A DNA stretch of 64,000 nucleotides. It comes from Cupriavidus phytohabitans (GTDB lineage Bacteria; Pseudomonadota; Gammaproteobacteria; Burkholderiales; Burkholderiaceae). Location: positions 1-64,000 of the forward strand of contig NZ_AUFE01000009.1 of the NCBI RefSeq assembly GCF_000426345.1. Reading direction: 5' to 3'. The position numbers and the translations under genes are program-made. The notes under the pieces were generated by a model. It searched no databases, was not told the origin of the DNA, and saw only the letters and a program-made list of their open reading frames with translations. This document shows, one piece after another, positions 17,636 to 26,679 of the stretch. How positions within the stretch are numbered: the first letter of the stretch is position 1; every line of letters starts with the position of its first letter.

Positions 17636-19900
17636 ATGAGTTATCAAGTTCTAGCGCGCAAATGGCGCCCCAGGGATTTCACCACGCTGGTCGGCCAGGA
17701 GCACGTGGTCCGCGCGCTCACGCACGCGCTGGAACAGCAGCGGCTGCACCACGCCTACCTGTTCACCGGTACGCGCGGGGTCGGCAAGACCACGCTGTCG
17801 CGGATCCTGGCCAAGGCCCTGAACTGCACCGGCGCTGACGGCAATGGCGGCATCACCGCCCAGCCATGCGGAGTGTGCAAGGCCTGCACCGAGATCGACA
17901 GCGGCCGTTTCGTCGACTACATCGAGATGGACGCCGCCTCCAACCGCGGCGTCGACGAGATGGCGCAACTGCTCGACAAGGCGGTGTACGCCCCCGGCAC
18001 CGGGCGCTTCAAGGTCTACATGATCGACGAAGTGCACATGCTCACCAACCACGCCTTCAACGCCATGCTGAAGACGCTGGAAGAACCGCCCGGGCACGTC
18101 AAGTTCATCCTCGCCACCACCGACCCGCAGAAGATCCCGGTCACGGTGCTGTCGCGCTGCCTGCAGTTCAACCTCAAGCAGATGCCGCCGGGGCATATCG
18201 TCTCGCACCTGGACCATATCCTGGCGCAGGAAGGCATCGGCCACGACGGCAATGCGCTGCGGCTGCTGGCGCAGGCCGCGCACGGCTCGATGCGCGACGC
18301 GCTGTCGCTGACCGACCAGGCCATCGCCTACAGCGCGGGACAGGTCTCCGAGGAAGCGGTGCGCGGCATGCTGGGCGCGATCGACCAGGGCTACCTGGTG
18401 CAGTTGCTCGATGCGCTCGCCGCCGAGGAAGGCGCCGCCATGCTGGCCATCGCCGATGCCATGGCCGACCGCAGCCTGTCGTTCGCCGGCGCGCTGCAGG
18501 ACCTGGGTTCGCTTCTGCACAAGGTGGCGCTGGCGCAGGCCGTGCCGGCTTCGGTGCAGGACGAATGGCCGGAGGCGGACGATGTGCGCCGCCTCGCCGG
18601 CGTGTTCGACGCGCAGGAAGTGCAGCTGTTCTACCAGATCGCCAACCTCGGACGCAATGAACTGGCGCTGGCACCGGATGAGTACGCCGGCTTCACCATG
18701 ACGCTGCTGCGCATGCTGGCGTTCCGGCCGTCGGCGTCGCCTGAGCCGGCGCCTCCGACCGTGGCGCAAGGGCAGGGCGGCGGCGCCGCGCCGTCGCGCC
18801 CGCGCAGTGCGGCGCTGGCGGCCGATCCGGCCACGCCCCGGCATGCCGCCGTGGCGGCTGGGCCCGCACCGGCTGCTGTCACGGCGCCGGTGCCGACGGC
18901 GGCAAAGCCCGCCGCCCCGGCACCCGTCTTCGATCCAGTGGCCGAGCCCGCAGCACCAGTTGCGCCAGCCGCACCGGCCCGGCCCGCGCACGACGCCGCC
19001 ATGTCGCCAGCCCGTGCCGCGCTGGCGGCCGCACGTGCCGCCTCCGCGCGCGGTGGCGCGCGCAATGCCCCGCCGCCGCCTGCCGCGCCCGCCGCTGCAG
19101 CGGCTCCCGCGCAGCGCCCGCCGGCACAGCCTTTGCGCGCGCCGGGTGCCGCAGCCGTGAGCCGTCCCGCCGCGCCCCCGGCCGCGCGCCGGCCTGAACC
19201 GGAATCGGTGCCGCCGTGGGAAATTGCCGGCGGCAGCGATGTGCCGCCATGGGAAGACCTGCCGCCGGACCTGCCTGTCATCGGTCCCTATGACAGCGAC
19301 CCGGGCTACCGCGCCGACGAGCGTGACAATGGCTTCGGCGACAACGGTTTCAGCGAGCCGCCGGTCCGTGCCAATCCACGCAACGGCGCGACCAGGCCCG
19401 CCAGCGCGCCCGTGCGCGAAGCCGAAGCTGTGCGTGAGGCCGCCGCGCCGGCTGCACCCGCTGAGGGCGCCAAGCTAGTCGCCCCACGCCCGCCCGCAGC
19501 CGGCGAAGACGGCTCGCCGCCGGTCTTCACCGGCGACTGGCCGGCGCTGGCTGCCGGCCTGCCGCTCAAGGGCCTGGCGCAACAGCTGGCATACCAGAGC
19601 GAACTGACTCAGGTGGTCGGCAATACTTTCAACCTGCGCATCCCGGTGGCCGCCCTCGGCGAGAACGGCGTCGCCGAACGCCTGCAGCAGGTGCTGCGCG
19701 ACCACTTCGGCCAGCCGGTGCGCGTGCTGTGCGAAGTCGGCGCGGTCGCGGTCACCGCCGCGGCGGCCGACGCCCAGGCACGTGCCGAGCGCCAGCGCGA
19801 AGCCGAGGCCGCGATCGAGGCCGACCCCTTTGTGCAAGGACTGCTGCGCGACTTCGGCGGCCAGATCGTGCCGGGCTCGATCCAGCCGCGCGCGGCCTGA
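17636..19900 (+). CDS. dnaX: DNA polymerase III subunits tau/gamma
   Basis: The 754-residue clamp-loader ATPase assembles the beta clamp on DNA and tethers core polymerases to the replicative helicase. It starts with [12 protein letters not shown], has the P-loop GTRGVGKTT, a zinc site (C...C-G-V-C-K-A-C), the DEVHML Walker B and the S-R-C sensor motif within the first 200 residues. A very long Ala/Pro-rich linker (about 370-540) with a PPWE repeat follows, then the tau-specific C-terminal domain. I saw no obvious A-rich slippery site for producing gamma. ebfC and recR follow, the classical dnaX-ebfC-recR order. Confidence 0.97.
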   Translation: MSYQVLARKWRPRDFTTLVGQEHVVRALTHALEQQRLHHAYLFTGTRGVGKTTLSRILAKALNCTGADGNGGITAQPCGVCKACTEIDSGRFVDYIEMDAASNRGVDEMAQLLDKAVYAPGTGRFKVYMIDEVHMLTNHAFNAMLKTLEEPPGHVKFILATTDPQKIPVTVLSRCLQFNLKQMPPGHIVSHLDHILAQEGIGHDGNALRLLAQAAHGSMRDALSLTDQAIAYSAGQVSEEAVRGMLGAIDQGYLVQLLDALAAEEGAAMLAIADAMADRSLSFAGALQDLGSLLHKVALAQAVPASVQDEWPEADDVRRLAGVFDAQEVQLFYQIANLGRNELALAPDEYAGFTMTLLRMLAFRPSASPEPAPPTVAQGQGGGAAPSRPRSAALAADPATPRHAAVAAGPAPAAVTAPVPTAAKPAAPAPVFDPVAEPAAPVAPAAPARPAHDAAMSPARAALAAARAASARGGARNAPPPPAAPAAAAAPAQRPPAQPLRAPGAAAVSRPAAPPAARRPEPESVPPWEIAGGSDVPPWEDLPPDLPVIGPYDSDPGYRADERDNGFGDNGFSEPPVRANPRNGATRPASAPVREAEAVREAAAPAAPAEGAKLVAPRPPAAGEDGSPPVFTGDWPALAAGLPLKGLAQQLAYQSELTQVVGNTFNLRIPVAALGENGVAERLQQVLRDHFGQPVRVLCEVGAVAVTAAAADAQARAERQREAEAAIEADPFVQGLLRDFGGQIVPGSIQPRAA

Positions 19901-19972
19901 CGGCCCGGATCTGCCACCATCCGCCACGAATTTCCACCACAGATTTCCTACCGAATCCAGGAGCGTTCCATC

Positions 19973-20305
19973 ATGATGAAAGGTCAACTCGCCGGGCTGA
20001 TGAAGCAAGCCCAGCAGATGCAGGAAAACATGAAGAAGATGCAGGAGCAGCTGGCCCAGATCGAGGTCGAGGGCCAGTCCGGCGCCGGTCTCGTCAAGGT
20101 GGTCATGACCTGCAAGAACGACGTCAAGCGCGTCACCATCGACCCCAGCCTGCTGGCCGAAGGCGAGGACAAGGACCTGCTGGAAGACCTGGTTGCCGCC
20201 GCCTTCAACGACGCTGTGCGCAAGGCCGAGGCCACCACGCAGGAAAAGATGGGCTCGATGACCTCGGGCCTGCCGCTGCCCCCTGGCTTCAAGCTGCCGT
20301 TCTGA
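19973..20305 (+). CDS. ebfC: YbaB/EbfC nucleoid-associated protein
   Basis: This 110-residue dimeric DNA-binding protein contains the family core (M-K-K-M-Q-E-Q-L...G-L-V-K-V...[12 protein letters not shown]). EbfC-type proteins coat DNA and influence nucleoid structure; the location between dnaX and recR is nearly universal. An AGGAG ribosome-binding site (19959-19963) precedes tandem ATG codons at 19973 and 19976, either of which could start translation. It ends a few bases before recR, so the two are probably co-translated. Confidence 0.95.
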   Translation: MMKGQLAGLMKQAQQMQENMKKMQEQLAQIEVEGQSGAGLVKVVMTCKNDVKRVTIDPSLLAEGEDKDLLEDLVAAAFNDAVRKAEATTQEKMGSMTSGLPLPPGFKLPF

Positions 20306-20313
20306 AGGCAGGG

Positions 20314-20940
20314 GTGAAAGCGGGTGTGAAGGGTTCCGCGCCGACTTCGCTGCAGGCGCTGGTCGAGGCGCTGCGGGTGCTGCCGGGCGTCGGGCCCAAG
20401 TCCGCCCAGCGCATGGCCTACCACCTGCTGCAGCACGACCGCGAGGGCGCGCGCAAGCTGGGCGACGCGCTGCGCGGCGCGGCGGACCATATCCGCCACT
20501 GCCAGCGCTGCAATACCTTCACCGAGCAGGAGATCTGCGAAACCTGCCTGGACGACCGCCGCGACGCCGCGCTGCTGTGCGTGGTGGAAACCCCGGCCGA
20601 CCAGGTCATGATCGAGCAGACGCTGACTTACCGCGGCAAGTACTTCGTGCTGATGGGCCGGCTCTCGCCGCTGGACGGCATCGGCCCGCGCGAGATCCAC
20701 CTGGACCGGCTGCTGGCGCGCGCCACCGAGCCTGAGCTGGGCGGCCCGGTCGGCGAAGTCATCGTCGCCACCAACTTCACCAGCGAAGGCGAGGCCACCG
20801 CCCACTACATCGGCGAAATGCTCAAGGCGCGCGGCCTCAAGGTGTCGCGCCTGGCGCGCGGCGTGCCGGTCGGCGGCGAGCTGGAATACGTCGACGCCGG
20901 CACCATTGCGCGCGCGGTGATGGACCGCCGCACTCTCTGA
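20314..20940 (+). CDS. recR: Recombination protein RecR
   Basis: RecR works with RecO/RecF to load RecA onto gapped DNA. The roughly 208-residue product shows the N-terminal helix-hairpin-helix ([17 protein letters not shown]), the four-cysteine zinc finger (C-Q-R-C...C-E-T-C) and the C-terminal Toprim domain with V-V-E-T and G-E-G/E-A-T. There is no ATG at the front. GTG at 20314, spaced after AAGG, is my choice; GTG at 20326 is the alternative. The start lies nine bases after the ebfC stop. Confidence 0.93.
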   Translation: MKAGVKGSAPTSLQALVEALRVLPGVGPKSAQRMAYHLLQHDREGARKLGDALRGAADHIRHCQRCNTFTEQEICETCLDDRRDAALLCVVETPADQVMIEQTLTYRGKYFVLMGRLSPLDGIGPREIHLDRLLARATEPELGGPVGEVIVATNFTSEGEATAHYIGEMLKARGLKVSRLARGVPVGGELEYVDAGTIARAVMDRRTL

Positions 20941-20996
20941 TCCCAGCGGCGCGGGGCGGCATGCCCGCGCCGGACTTTTCCGCGTCTGCCTGCCCC

Positions 20997-21902
20997 ATGA
21001 ACCTGGCCCGCTTCGATCTCGTCACGCTTGGCTTGTTCGTCGCCGTGGCGCGCCAAGGCAGCATCTCGGCCGGCGCGCGCCAGTCGCACCTGGCCGTGGC
21101 CGCCGCCAGCAAGCGCATTTCGGACCTGGAGAACGCGGTGGGCGCGCCGCTGTTTTTCCGCCATGCCGCCGGCGTCCAACTGACTGAAGCCGGGCAGGCC
21201 TGCTTCCACCATGCGCTGACCATCCTGCAGGATGTCGAGCGCATGGCCGGCGTGATGTCCGACTATGCGTCCGGCGTGCGCGGACAGGTGCGCGTCTGCG
21301 CCAACACATCGGCGATCACGCAGTTCCTGCCGGACGACCTGGCGTCGTTCATGCAGCGCCATCCCACCATCCGCATCGAACTGGAAGAGCAGAACAGCCG
21401 CGACATCGTTGCCGCGCTGGTGGAGAACCGCGCCGATGTCGGCATCTTTGCCGACCGCACCCCGGCGGCGGGGCTGATGACGGTTGAGTACCGCCAGGAT
21501 GAGCTGGTCATCATCACGCCGCCCAACCATCCGCTGGCTGCGCGCGGCCCGGTGCGCTACGCCGATACGCTCGAATTCGACTTCGTCAGCCTGCCGCAGG
21601 AAACCTCGCTGGCGGCGCGGCTGCTCGAGGAAAGCAGCCGGCTCGACCGACCCTTCCGGCTGCGCATCCAGGTGCGCAGCTTCGACGCCATGTGCCGCAT
21701 GGTGATGGCCGGACTCGGCGTGGGTGTGCTGCCGCGCATCGCCGCCGAGCCGCACGTCAAGTCGATGGGTTTGTCGCTGGTGTCGTTGCAGGATGCCTGG
21801 GCGCGCCGCTCGCTGCTGATCGGCCTGCGCGACCCGGCCGGGCTGACGGTGTCGGCGCGGCTGCTGATCACCCATCTGTGCGGGGATAAGGCGCCGTTCT
21901 GA
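20997..21902 (+). CDS. LysR-family transcriptional regulator
   Basis: This 301-residue regulator has the N-terminal winged helix (FDLVTLGLFVAVARQGSISAGARQ, then the recognition helix A-A-S-K-R-I-S-D-L-E) and a C-terminal periplasmic-binding-like effector domain from about residue 90. LysR regulators typically respond to a small organic ligand and activate adjacent genes. Here the gene is not divergent but lies upstream of, and in the same direction as, the CoA-transferase/lyase/Bug genes, which are the most likely targets. I chose the ATG at 20997 because it sits the usual few residues before the helix-turn-helix; an in-frame ATG at 20961 would add 12 residues. Confidence 0.88.
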   Translation: MNLARFDLVTLGLFVAVARQGSISAGARQSHLAVAAASKRISDLENAVGAPLFFRHAAGVQLTEAGQACFHHALTILQDVERMAGVMSDYASGVRGQVRVCANTSAITQFLPDDLASFMQRHPTIRIELEEQNSRDIVAALVENRADVGIFADRTPAAGLMTVEYRQDELVIITPPNHPLAARGPVRYADTLEFDFVSLPQETSLAARLLEESSRLDRPFRLRIQVRSFDAMCRMVMAGLGVGVLPRIAAEPHVKSMGLSLVSLQDAWARRSLLIGLRDPAGLTVSARLLITHLCGDKAPF

Positions 21903-22087
21903 CGCCCTGGGCGCCAGGCGCCCCCGGAGCCTTTCGCGTTCCGAGAAAACCCGCTTCTCCGATTGCCGATTCCTGGCTCGCCCCTGGCTGGGGCACACTC
22001 CGTGCCAATGACAGACGCGGCGGTATCGATCCCACGGATCGAATTTTCGCGGCGCAACAAATCCCCCGCATTGCACGGAGACACGCC

Positions 22088-23284
22088 ATGGCGCAACAGA
22101 TCCTCGAGGGCATCCGCGTCCTCGAACTCGGACAACTTATCGCCGGCCCCTTTGCCGCGAAGACCCTGGCCGATTTCGGCGCTCACATCATCAAGGTAGA
22201 GCCGCCCGGGCAGGGCGATCCGCTGCGCAAATGGCGCATGCTGCACGAAGGCACGTCGGTGTGGTGGGAAGCCCAATCGCGCAACAAGGAATCGATCTGC
22301 ATCGACCTGCGCCAGCCGGAAGGGCAGGCACTGGTGCGCAAGCTGGCCGCCGAGGCCGACGTGCTGATCGAGAACTTCCGCCCTGGCACCATGGAGAAGT
22401 GGGGCCTGGGCTGGGACGTGCTGCATGCCGACAACCCGCGCCTGATCATGCTGCGCGTGTCGGGCTACGGCCAGACCGGCCCGAAGAAGGACGAGCCGGG
22501 TTTTGCCGCTGTGGCCGAGGCCATGGCGGGACTGCGCCACCTGACCGGAGAGCCGGGCCGCGCGCCGGTGCGCGCCGGGTTGTCGCTGGGCGACACCATC
22601 GCCGGGCTGCACGGCGCCATGGGCGTTCTGCTGGCGCTGTACCAGCGCGATGCGCGTGGCGGCGAAGGCCAGGTGATCGACGTGGCCCTCTATGAATCGC
22701 TGTTCAACCTGAGCGAAAGCCTGCTGCCGGAATACTCCGCCTTCGGCGCGGTGCGCCAGCCCGCCGGCGGGGCGCTGCCCGGCATCGCCCCGTCCAACGC
22801 CTACCCCTGCAGCAGCGGCGAATACGTGCTGGTGGCGGCCAATGGCGATGCCATCTTCAAGCGCATGATGCAGGCCATCGGCCGGCCTGACCTGGCCGAT
22901 GACCCGGCGCTGGCCCAGAACGACGGCCGCGTGAAACGCGTCGACGAGATCGATGCCGCCATTGCCGACTGGACCCGCACGCAGACGGTGGAATCGGTGC
23001 TGGCCGTGCTGCGCGAGGCGCAGGTGCCGTCGGGCCGCATCTATACCGTCAAGGACATTGCCGAAGACCCGCACTACCGCGCCCGCGGCGTGATCGAGTC
23101 GGTGACCTCGGCCGGCGGCCTGACCGTGGAAGTGCCGGGCGTGGTGCCCAGGCTGTCGGCGAGCCCGGGCGGCATCCATGACCGCGCGCCCACGCTGGGC
23201 GAGCATACCGATGCAGTGCTGAAGCAGGCGGGCTTCGATGACGCCGCCATTGCCGACCTGCGCGCCCGCAAGGTGATCGCATGA
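22088..23284 (+). CDS. Class III (CaiB/BaiF) CoA-transferase
   Basis: This 398-residue enzyme transfers CoA from one acyl-CoA to a carboxylic acid. It shows the family N terminus (LEGIRVLELGQLIAGPFAA), the V-E-P-P-G-Q-G-D-P-L segment, and the active-site aspartate region in S-L-G-D-T-I-A-G. GGAG lies 7-10 bases before the ATG. The gene overlaps the HMG-CoA-lyase-like gene by four bases (ATGA), so the two products probably act in sequence: CoA activation, then carbon-carbon cleavage. The acid substrate is unknown; 3-hydroxy-3-methylglutarate or a citramalate-like acid would fit the partner enzyme. Confidence 0.9.
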   Translation: MAQQILEGIRVLELGQLIAGPFAAKTLADFGAHIIKVEPPGQGDPLRKWRMLHEGTSVWWEAQSRNKESICIDLRQPEGQALVRKLAAEADVLIENFRPGTMEKWGLGWDVLHADNPRLIMLRVSGYGQTGPKKDEPGFAAVAEAMAGLRHLTGEPGRAPVRAGLSLGDTIAGLHGAMGVLLALYQRDARGGEGQVIDVALYESLFNLSESLLPEYSAFGAVRQPAGGALPGIAPSNAYPCSSGEYVLVAANGDAIFKRMMQAIGRPDLADDPALAQNDGRVKRVDEIDAAIADWTRTQTVESVLAVLREAQVPSGRIYTVKDIAEDPHYRARGVIESVTSAGGLTVEVPGVVPRLSASPGGIHDRAPTLGEHTDAVLKQAGFDDAAIADLRARKVIA

Positions 23285-24249
23285 GCGCCGCCGCCCAGCT
23301 GCGCGGCCCGGCCCGCGTCGAGATCAATGAAGTCGCGCCGCGCGACGGCCTGCAGATCGAGCCGGTGGTGGTGCCTACCGACGGCAAGGTCGCCTTCGTC
23401 GACGCGCTGTCGGCGTGCGGCTTCGCCCGCATCGAAGCCACCTCGTTCACGTCGGCACGGGCCATCCCCGCGCTGGCAGATGCCGAAGCGGTGATGCACC
23501 AGATCCAGCGCTTCACCGGCGTGCGCTACACGGTGCTGGTGCCCAACCTGCGCGGCCTGGAACGCGCGCTGTCGTGCCGGCCGGACGAGGTCAACCTGGT
23601 GATGTCGGCCAGCGAGATGCACAACCGCGCCAACCTGCGCATGACGCGCGAGCAATCGCAGGCGCAGTTGCTGGCGATGATCGAAGCCGCCAGCACGGCC
23701 GGCGTGCCGGTCAATATCTCGCTGTCGACGGTGTTCGGCTGCCCCTTCGAGGGCGAGGTCGAGGCCGGCGCAGTGATGGCGCTGGCCACGCGCTTCGCCG
23801 AAGCCGGCGCGGCGGGCATCACGCTGTGCGACACCACCGGCATGGCCTATCCCACGCAAGTGGCCGCGCTGTGCGAGCGGTTCCAGGGGGCGCTGCCCGG
23901 CACCGGCCTCACCATCCACCTGCACAACACGCGCGGCATGGGCCTGGCCAATGCGCTGGCGGCATGGGAGACCGGCGTGGCCCGCTTCGACGCGGCCGCT
24001 GGCGGCCTCGGCGGCTGCCCGTACGCGCCCGGTGCCAGCGGCAACGTCAGCACCGAGGACCTGGTCCACATGTTCGACTGCATGGGCGTGCAGACCGGCG
24101 TCAACCTCGGTGCGCTGCTCGATGCGGTAGCCGGCCTGCCCGCGCTGGTCGGCCGCGACATCCACAGCCAGTTGCTCATCGCCGGCCCGCGCCTGCGCAC
24201 GCACCAGCCGCCGGCATGGATGGCGGAGCATTTCGCGGCGCAAGCCTAG
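23281..24249 (+). CDS. Hydroxymethylglutaryl-CoA lyase family enzyme
   Basis: This 322-residue TIM-barrel lyase belongs to the DRE/HMGL-like superfamily. It has the metal/substrate motif N-E-V-A-P-R-D-G-L-Q at the N terminus, H-L-H-N-T-R-G-M as metal ligands, and the HMG-CoA lyase signature G-G-L-G-G-C-P-Y-A-P-G-A-S-G-N with its catalytic cysteine. Members cleave 3-hydroxy-3-methylglutaryl-CoA to acetyl-CoA and acetoacetate or related acyl-CoAs. Start codon overlap with the CoA-transferase implies coupling. The Bug receptor follows 50 bases later. Exact substrate is not shown by sequence. Confidence 0.9.
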   Translation: MSAAAQLRGPARVEINEVAPRDGLQIEPVVVPTDGKVAFVDALSACGFARIEATSFTSARAIPALADAEAVMHQIQRFTGVRYTVLVPNLRGLERALSCRPDEVNLVMSASEMHNRANLRMTREQSQAQLLAMIEAASTAGVPVNISLSTVFGCPFEGEVEAGAVMALATRFAEAGAAGITLCDTTGMAYPTQVAALCERFQGALPGTGLTIHLHNTRGMGLANALAAWETGVARFDAAAGGLGGCPYAPGASGNVSTEDLVHMFDCMGVQTGVNLGALLDAVAGLPALVGRDIHSQLLIAGPRLRTHQPPAWMAEHFAAQA

Positions 24250-24299
24250 TGCCGCACCCGGACAACAACAAGACATTGGCAATACAAATGGAGACCCTC

Positions 24300-25328
24300 A
24301 TGAAGCAAGCCCTTCAACGCATCGCCGCCAAGCCCACCACCACCTTCGCCAACCGGCGCAAGGCCGTCGCCGCCACGCTGGCGGCTCTCGGTGCCGCGTG
24401 GCTGGCGCCTTCCGCGCTGGCGCAGGACGCCTATCCCAGCCGCCCGGTCACGCTGGTGGTATCCGCCGCGGCAGGCGGCACCACCGACATCGCGGCACGG
24501 ATGATTTCGGAGCCGCTGTCCAAGGCGCTGGGCCAGCCGGTCGTGGTCGACAACAAGCCCGGCGGCAACGGCGGCATCGCCGCGCAGCTGGTGGCGCGCG
24601 CCAAGCCGGACGGCTACACGCTGATGCTGCAGTACTCGGGCTTCCACGTGATCACGCCGCTGCTGATGAAGAACCTGTCGTGGGATCCGGTCAAGGACTT
24701 CGCGCCGGTGGCCAATATCCTGTCGGCGCCGCAGGTGCTGGTGGTGCGCCAGAACCTGCCGGTCAAGTCGCTGAAGGAACTGGTGGCATATGCCAAGGCC
24801 AACCCGGACAAGCTCAACTACGCGTCGTCGGGTAACGGTTCGCTGCAGCACGTCTCGACCGAGTTGCTGAACCAGATGGCCGGCACCAGGATCGCCCACG
24901 TCCCGTACAAGGGCACCGGTCCGGCCATCACCGACCTGCTGGGCGGCACGGTCGACCTGACCATGACCACGCCGCCCCCGCTGATGGGCCATATCGCCGC
25001 GGGCAAGCTGCGCCCGCTGGTGGTGACCAGCAAGACGCGCCTGCCCAGCCTGAAGGACGTGCCGTCGGCACCCGAGGCCGGCTCTCCCGACCTCGACGTG
25101 TCGTCGTGGTTCGCGATGTACGCGCCGGCCGGCACGCCCAAGGCCGTGGTCGACAAGCTCGCCGGCGAGATCGAGAAGATCATGCGCACCGAAGCCTTCC
25201 GCAAGAAGGCCGAGGAACTGGGCGCCGAGGCGAAGTACATGAACCCGCAGCAGCTGGCGCAGTACCAGAAGGCGGAACTGGCGCGCTGGGGCAAGGTGAT
25301 CAAGTCCGCCGATATCCACGCCGAGTAA
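24300..25328 (+). CDS. Bug-type (TctC family) periplasmic solute-binding protein
   Basis: This 342-residue receptor begins with a signal peptide containing twin arginines (N-R-R-K-A-V) and a hydrophobic core ending at A-L-A before Q-D-A-Y-P-S-R-P, the conserved first strand of Bug proteins. The ligand-binding pattern A-A-G-G-T-T-D-I-A-A-R and the G-A/G-G-N-G-G-I loop are present. Such proteins bind carboxylates for tripartite tricarboxylate transporters; no TctA/TctB genes are adjacent, so it is an orphan, as is usual in Burkholderiales. The ATG at 24300 has GGAG seven bases upstream. Likely role: uptake or sensing of the acid processed by the two upstream enzymes. Confidence 0.92.
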   Translation: MKQALQRIAAKPTTTFANRRKAVAATLAALGAAWLAPSALAQDAYPSRPVTLVVSAAAGGTTDIAARMISEPLSKALGQPVVVDNKPGGNGGIAAQLVARAKPDGYTLMLQYSGFHVITPLLMKNLSWDPVKDFAPVANILSAPQVLVVRQNLPVKSLKELVAYAKANPDKLNYASSGNGSLQHVSTELLNQMAGTRIAHVPYKGTGPAITDLLGGTVDLTMTTPPPLMGHIAAGKLRPLVVTSKTRLPSLKDVPSAPEAGSPDLDVSSWFAMYAPAGTPKAVVDKLAGEIEKIMRTEAFRKKAEELGAEAKYMNPQQLAQYQKAELARWGKVIKSADIHAE

Positions 25329-25344
25329 GGAGGACGAATCTTGT

Positions 25345-25374
25345 CTCCCCTCTCCCGCACGCGGGAGAGGGGAG
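25345..25374 (+). repeat. REP-like palindromic hairpin
   Basis: CTCCCCTCTCCCGC (25345-25358) and GCGGGAGAGGGGAG (25361-25374) form a 14-bp perfect palindrome with a two-base centre. There is no T-run. Very similar C/T-rich palindromes are dispersed between genes in related genomes as I recall, so this may be a repeat-family member stabilising the mRNA end of the Bug gene. Confidence 0.7.
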
Positions 25375-25393
25375 CACACCGGCAGCTCGCCTA

Positions 25394-25405
25394 GGTATAG
25401 ATACC
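25394..25405. promoter_or_regulatory. Short dyad upstream of the ABC importer
   Basis: GGTAT-AG-ATACC is a perfect 5+5 dyad in the gap before the importer genes. It could be an operator, but the arms are short and no regulator gene is adjacent. Confidence 0.25.
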
Positions 25406-25447
25406 GATGCGGGCGTGCTACCCACCCAGTAGCATCGCAACTTGCCG

Positions 25448-25468
25448 CACGGCGGCACGCCGTGTTTT
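25448..25468 (+). terminator. Short terminator before the ABC importer operon
   Basis: CACGGCG (25448-25454) and CGCCGTG (25458-25464) form a stem with loop GCA, followed by TTTT. It separates the CoA-transferase/Bug operon from the importer genes. Confidence 0.65.
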
Positions 25469-25519
25469 CGTGCACCGCCGTCCGGATCCAAACGGACAGG
25501 AAACGGGTAGGAGACAAGC

Positions 25520-26563
25520 ATGTATAACAAGAAATTCTGGAAGCAGTTCCTGATCGCGCTGGCGCTGTTCCTGGCCGGCTGGTTCACCTTCGGCCATGCG
25601 CAGGCGCAGGGCAAGCCGGAGAAAACCAAGGTCACCATCGCGGTCGGCGGCAAGAACCTGTTCTACTACCTGCCGCTGACCATCGCCGAACGCCAGGGCT
25701 ACTTCAAGGACGAAGGCCTGGATGTCGAGATCGTCGACTTCGCCGGCGGCGCCAAGGCGCTGCAGGCCGTGGTGGGCGGCAGCGCCGACGTGGTCTCGGG
25801 CGCCTACGAGCACACCATCAACCTGCAGGCCAAGGGCCAGCGCTACCAGGAATTCGTGCTGCAGGGCCGGGCGCCGCAGATCGTGCTGGTGGTGTCGAAC
25901 AAGACCATGCCCGACTTCAAGTCGATCGCCGACCTGAAGGGCAAGAAGATCGGCGTGACCGCGCCCGGGTCGTCGACCAACATGATGGCCAATTTCGTGC
26001 TGGCCAAGCATGGCCTGAAGCCGTCTGACGTGTCCTTCATCGGCGTGGGCGCCAGCGCCGGCGCCGTGGCTGCCATGCGTTCGGGCCAGATCGATGCGAT
26101 GGCCAACCTCGACCCGGTGATCTCGATGCTGACGCAGAAGAACGAGGTGCGCGTCGCTTCGGACACGCGTACGCTCAAGGACACGCAGGCAGTGTTCGGC
26201 GGCAGCATGCCGTCGGGCTGCCTGTACGCCTCGCAGGCCTTTATCCAGCAGAACCCCAACACCACGCAGGCGCTGACCAATGCCATGGTGCGCGCGCTCA
26301 AATGGCTGCAGAAGGCGGGTCCGTCCGACATCGTCAAGACCGTGCCGGAAAGCTACCTGCTGGGCGACCGCGCGCTGTACCTGGCCGCCTGGGACAAGGT
26401 CAGGGAAGCGATTTCGCCGGACGGCACCATGCCGGCCGATGGCCCGCGCACCGCGCTGAATACGCTGCAGCAGTTCGACGCCCAACTGAAGGGCAAGCCG
26501 ATCAAGCTGGAAGAGACCTACACCAACGCCTTTGTGCAGAAGGCCAACGCCAAGTACAAGTAA
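25520..26563 (+). CDS. ABC importer substrate-binding protein (NitT/TauT, NMT1-like)
   Basis: This 347-residue secreted protein has a cleavable signal (hydrophobic core ending F-G-H-A-Q-A-Q-G). It carries the fold of SsuA/TauA/ThiY receptors: F-Y-Y-L-P-L-T-I-A-E-R-Q-G-Y-F-K-D-E-G-L, then V-S-G-A-Y-E and a hinge with G-V-T-A-P-G-S-S-T-N. It captures a small molecule in the periplasm for the two downstream ABC components. Ligands in this family include nitrate, sulfonates, taurine and thiamine precursors; sequence does not decide among them. A hairpin follows it, probably reducing downstream transcription. Confidence 0.9.
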   Translation: MYNKKFWKQFLIALALFLAGWFTFGHAQAQGKPEKTKVTIAVGGKNLFYYLPLTIAERQGYFKDEGLDVEIVDFAGGAKALQAVVGGSADVVSGAYEHTINLQAKGQRYQEFVLQGRAPQIVLVVSNKTMPDFKSIADLKGKKIGVTAPGSSTNMMANFVLAKHGLKPSDVSFIGVGASAGAVAAMRSGQIDAMANLDPVISMLTQKNEVRVASDTRTLKDTQAVFGGSMPSGCLYASQAFIQQNPNTTQALTNAMVRALKWLQKAGPSDIVKTVPESYLLGDRALYLAAWDKVREAISPDGTMPADGPRTALNTLQQFDAQLKGKPIKLEETYTNAFVQKANAKYK

Positions 26564-26584
26564 GACCGTATCGCGCACGGCACC

Positions 26585-26614
26585 GGCCCGCTGTTCACAG
26601 CGGGCCTTTGCTTT
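26585..26614 (+). terminator. Intra-operon attenuating terminator
   Basis: GGCCCGCTG (26585-26593) and CAGCGGGCC (26598-26606) form a perfect 9-bp stem with loop TTCA, followed by TTTGCTTT. It lies between the binding-protein gene and the ATPase gene, a typical way to make more receptor than transporter. Confidence 0.8.
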
Positions 26615-26679
26615 GCGGCAGCGGCGGCCACTCCATCATCACTCGCCAGCGGCACGGCCGGCGAAAAACACGGTGCACC

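Noticed and set aside
17636..19900. Programmed frameshift in dnaX to make gamma
   Set aside because: No A-AAA-AAG-type slippery sequence with a downstream hairpin is visible; the linker is GC-rich throughout.
20281..20940. Single fused ebfC/recR reading frame beginning at 19729
   Set aside because: The open frame runs antiphase to dnaX and ebfC before recR; the RecR similarity begins only near 20314, so no fusion exists.
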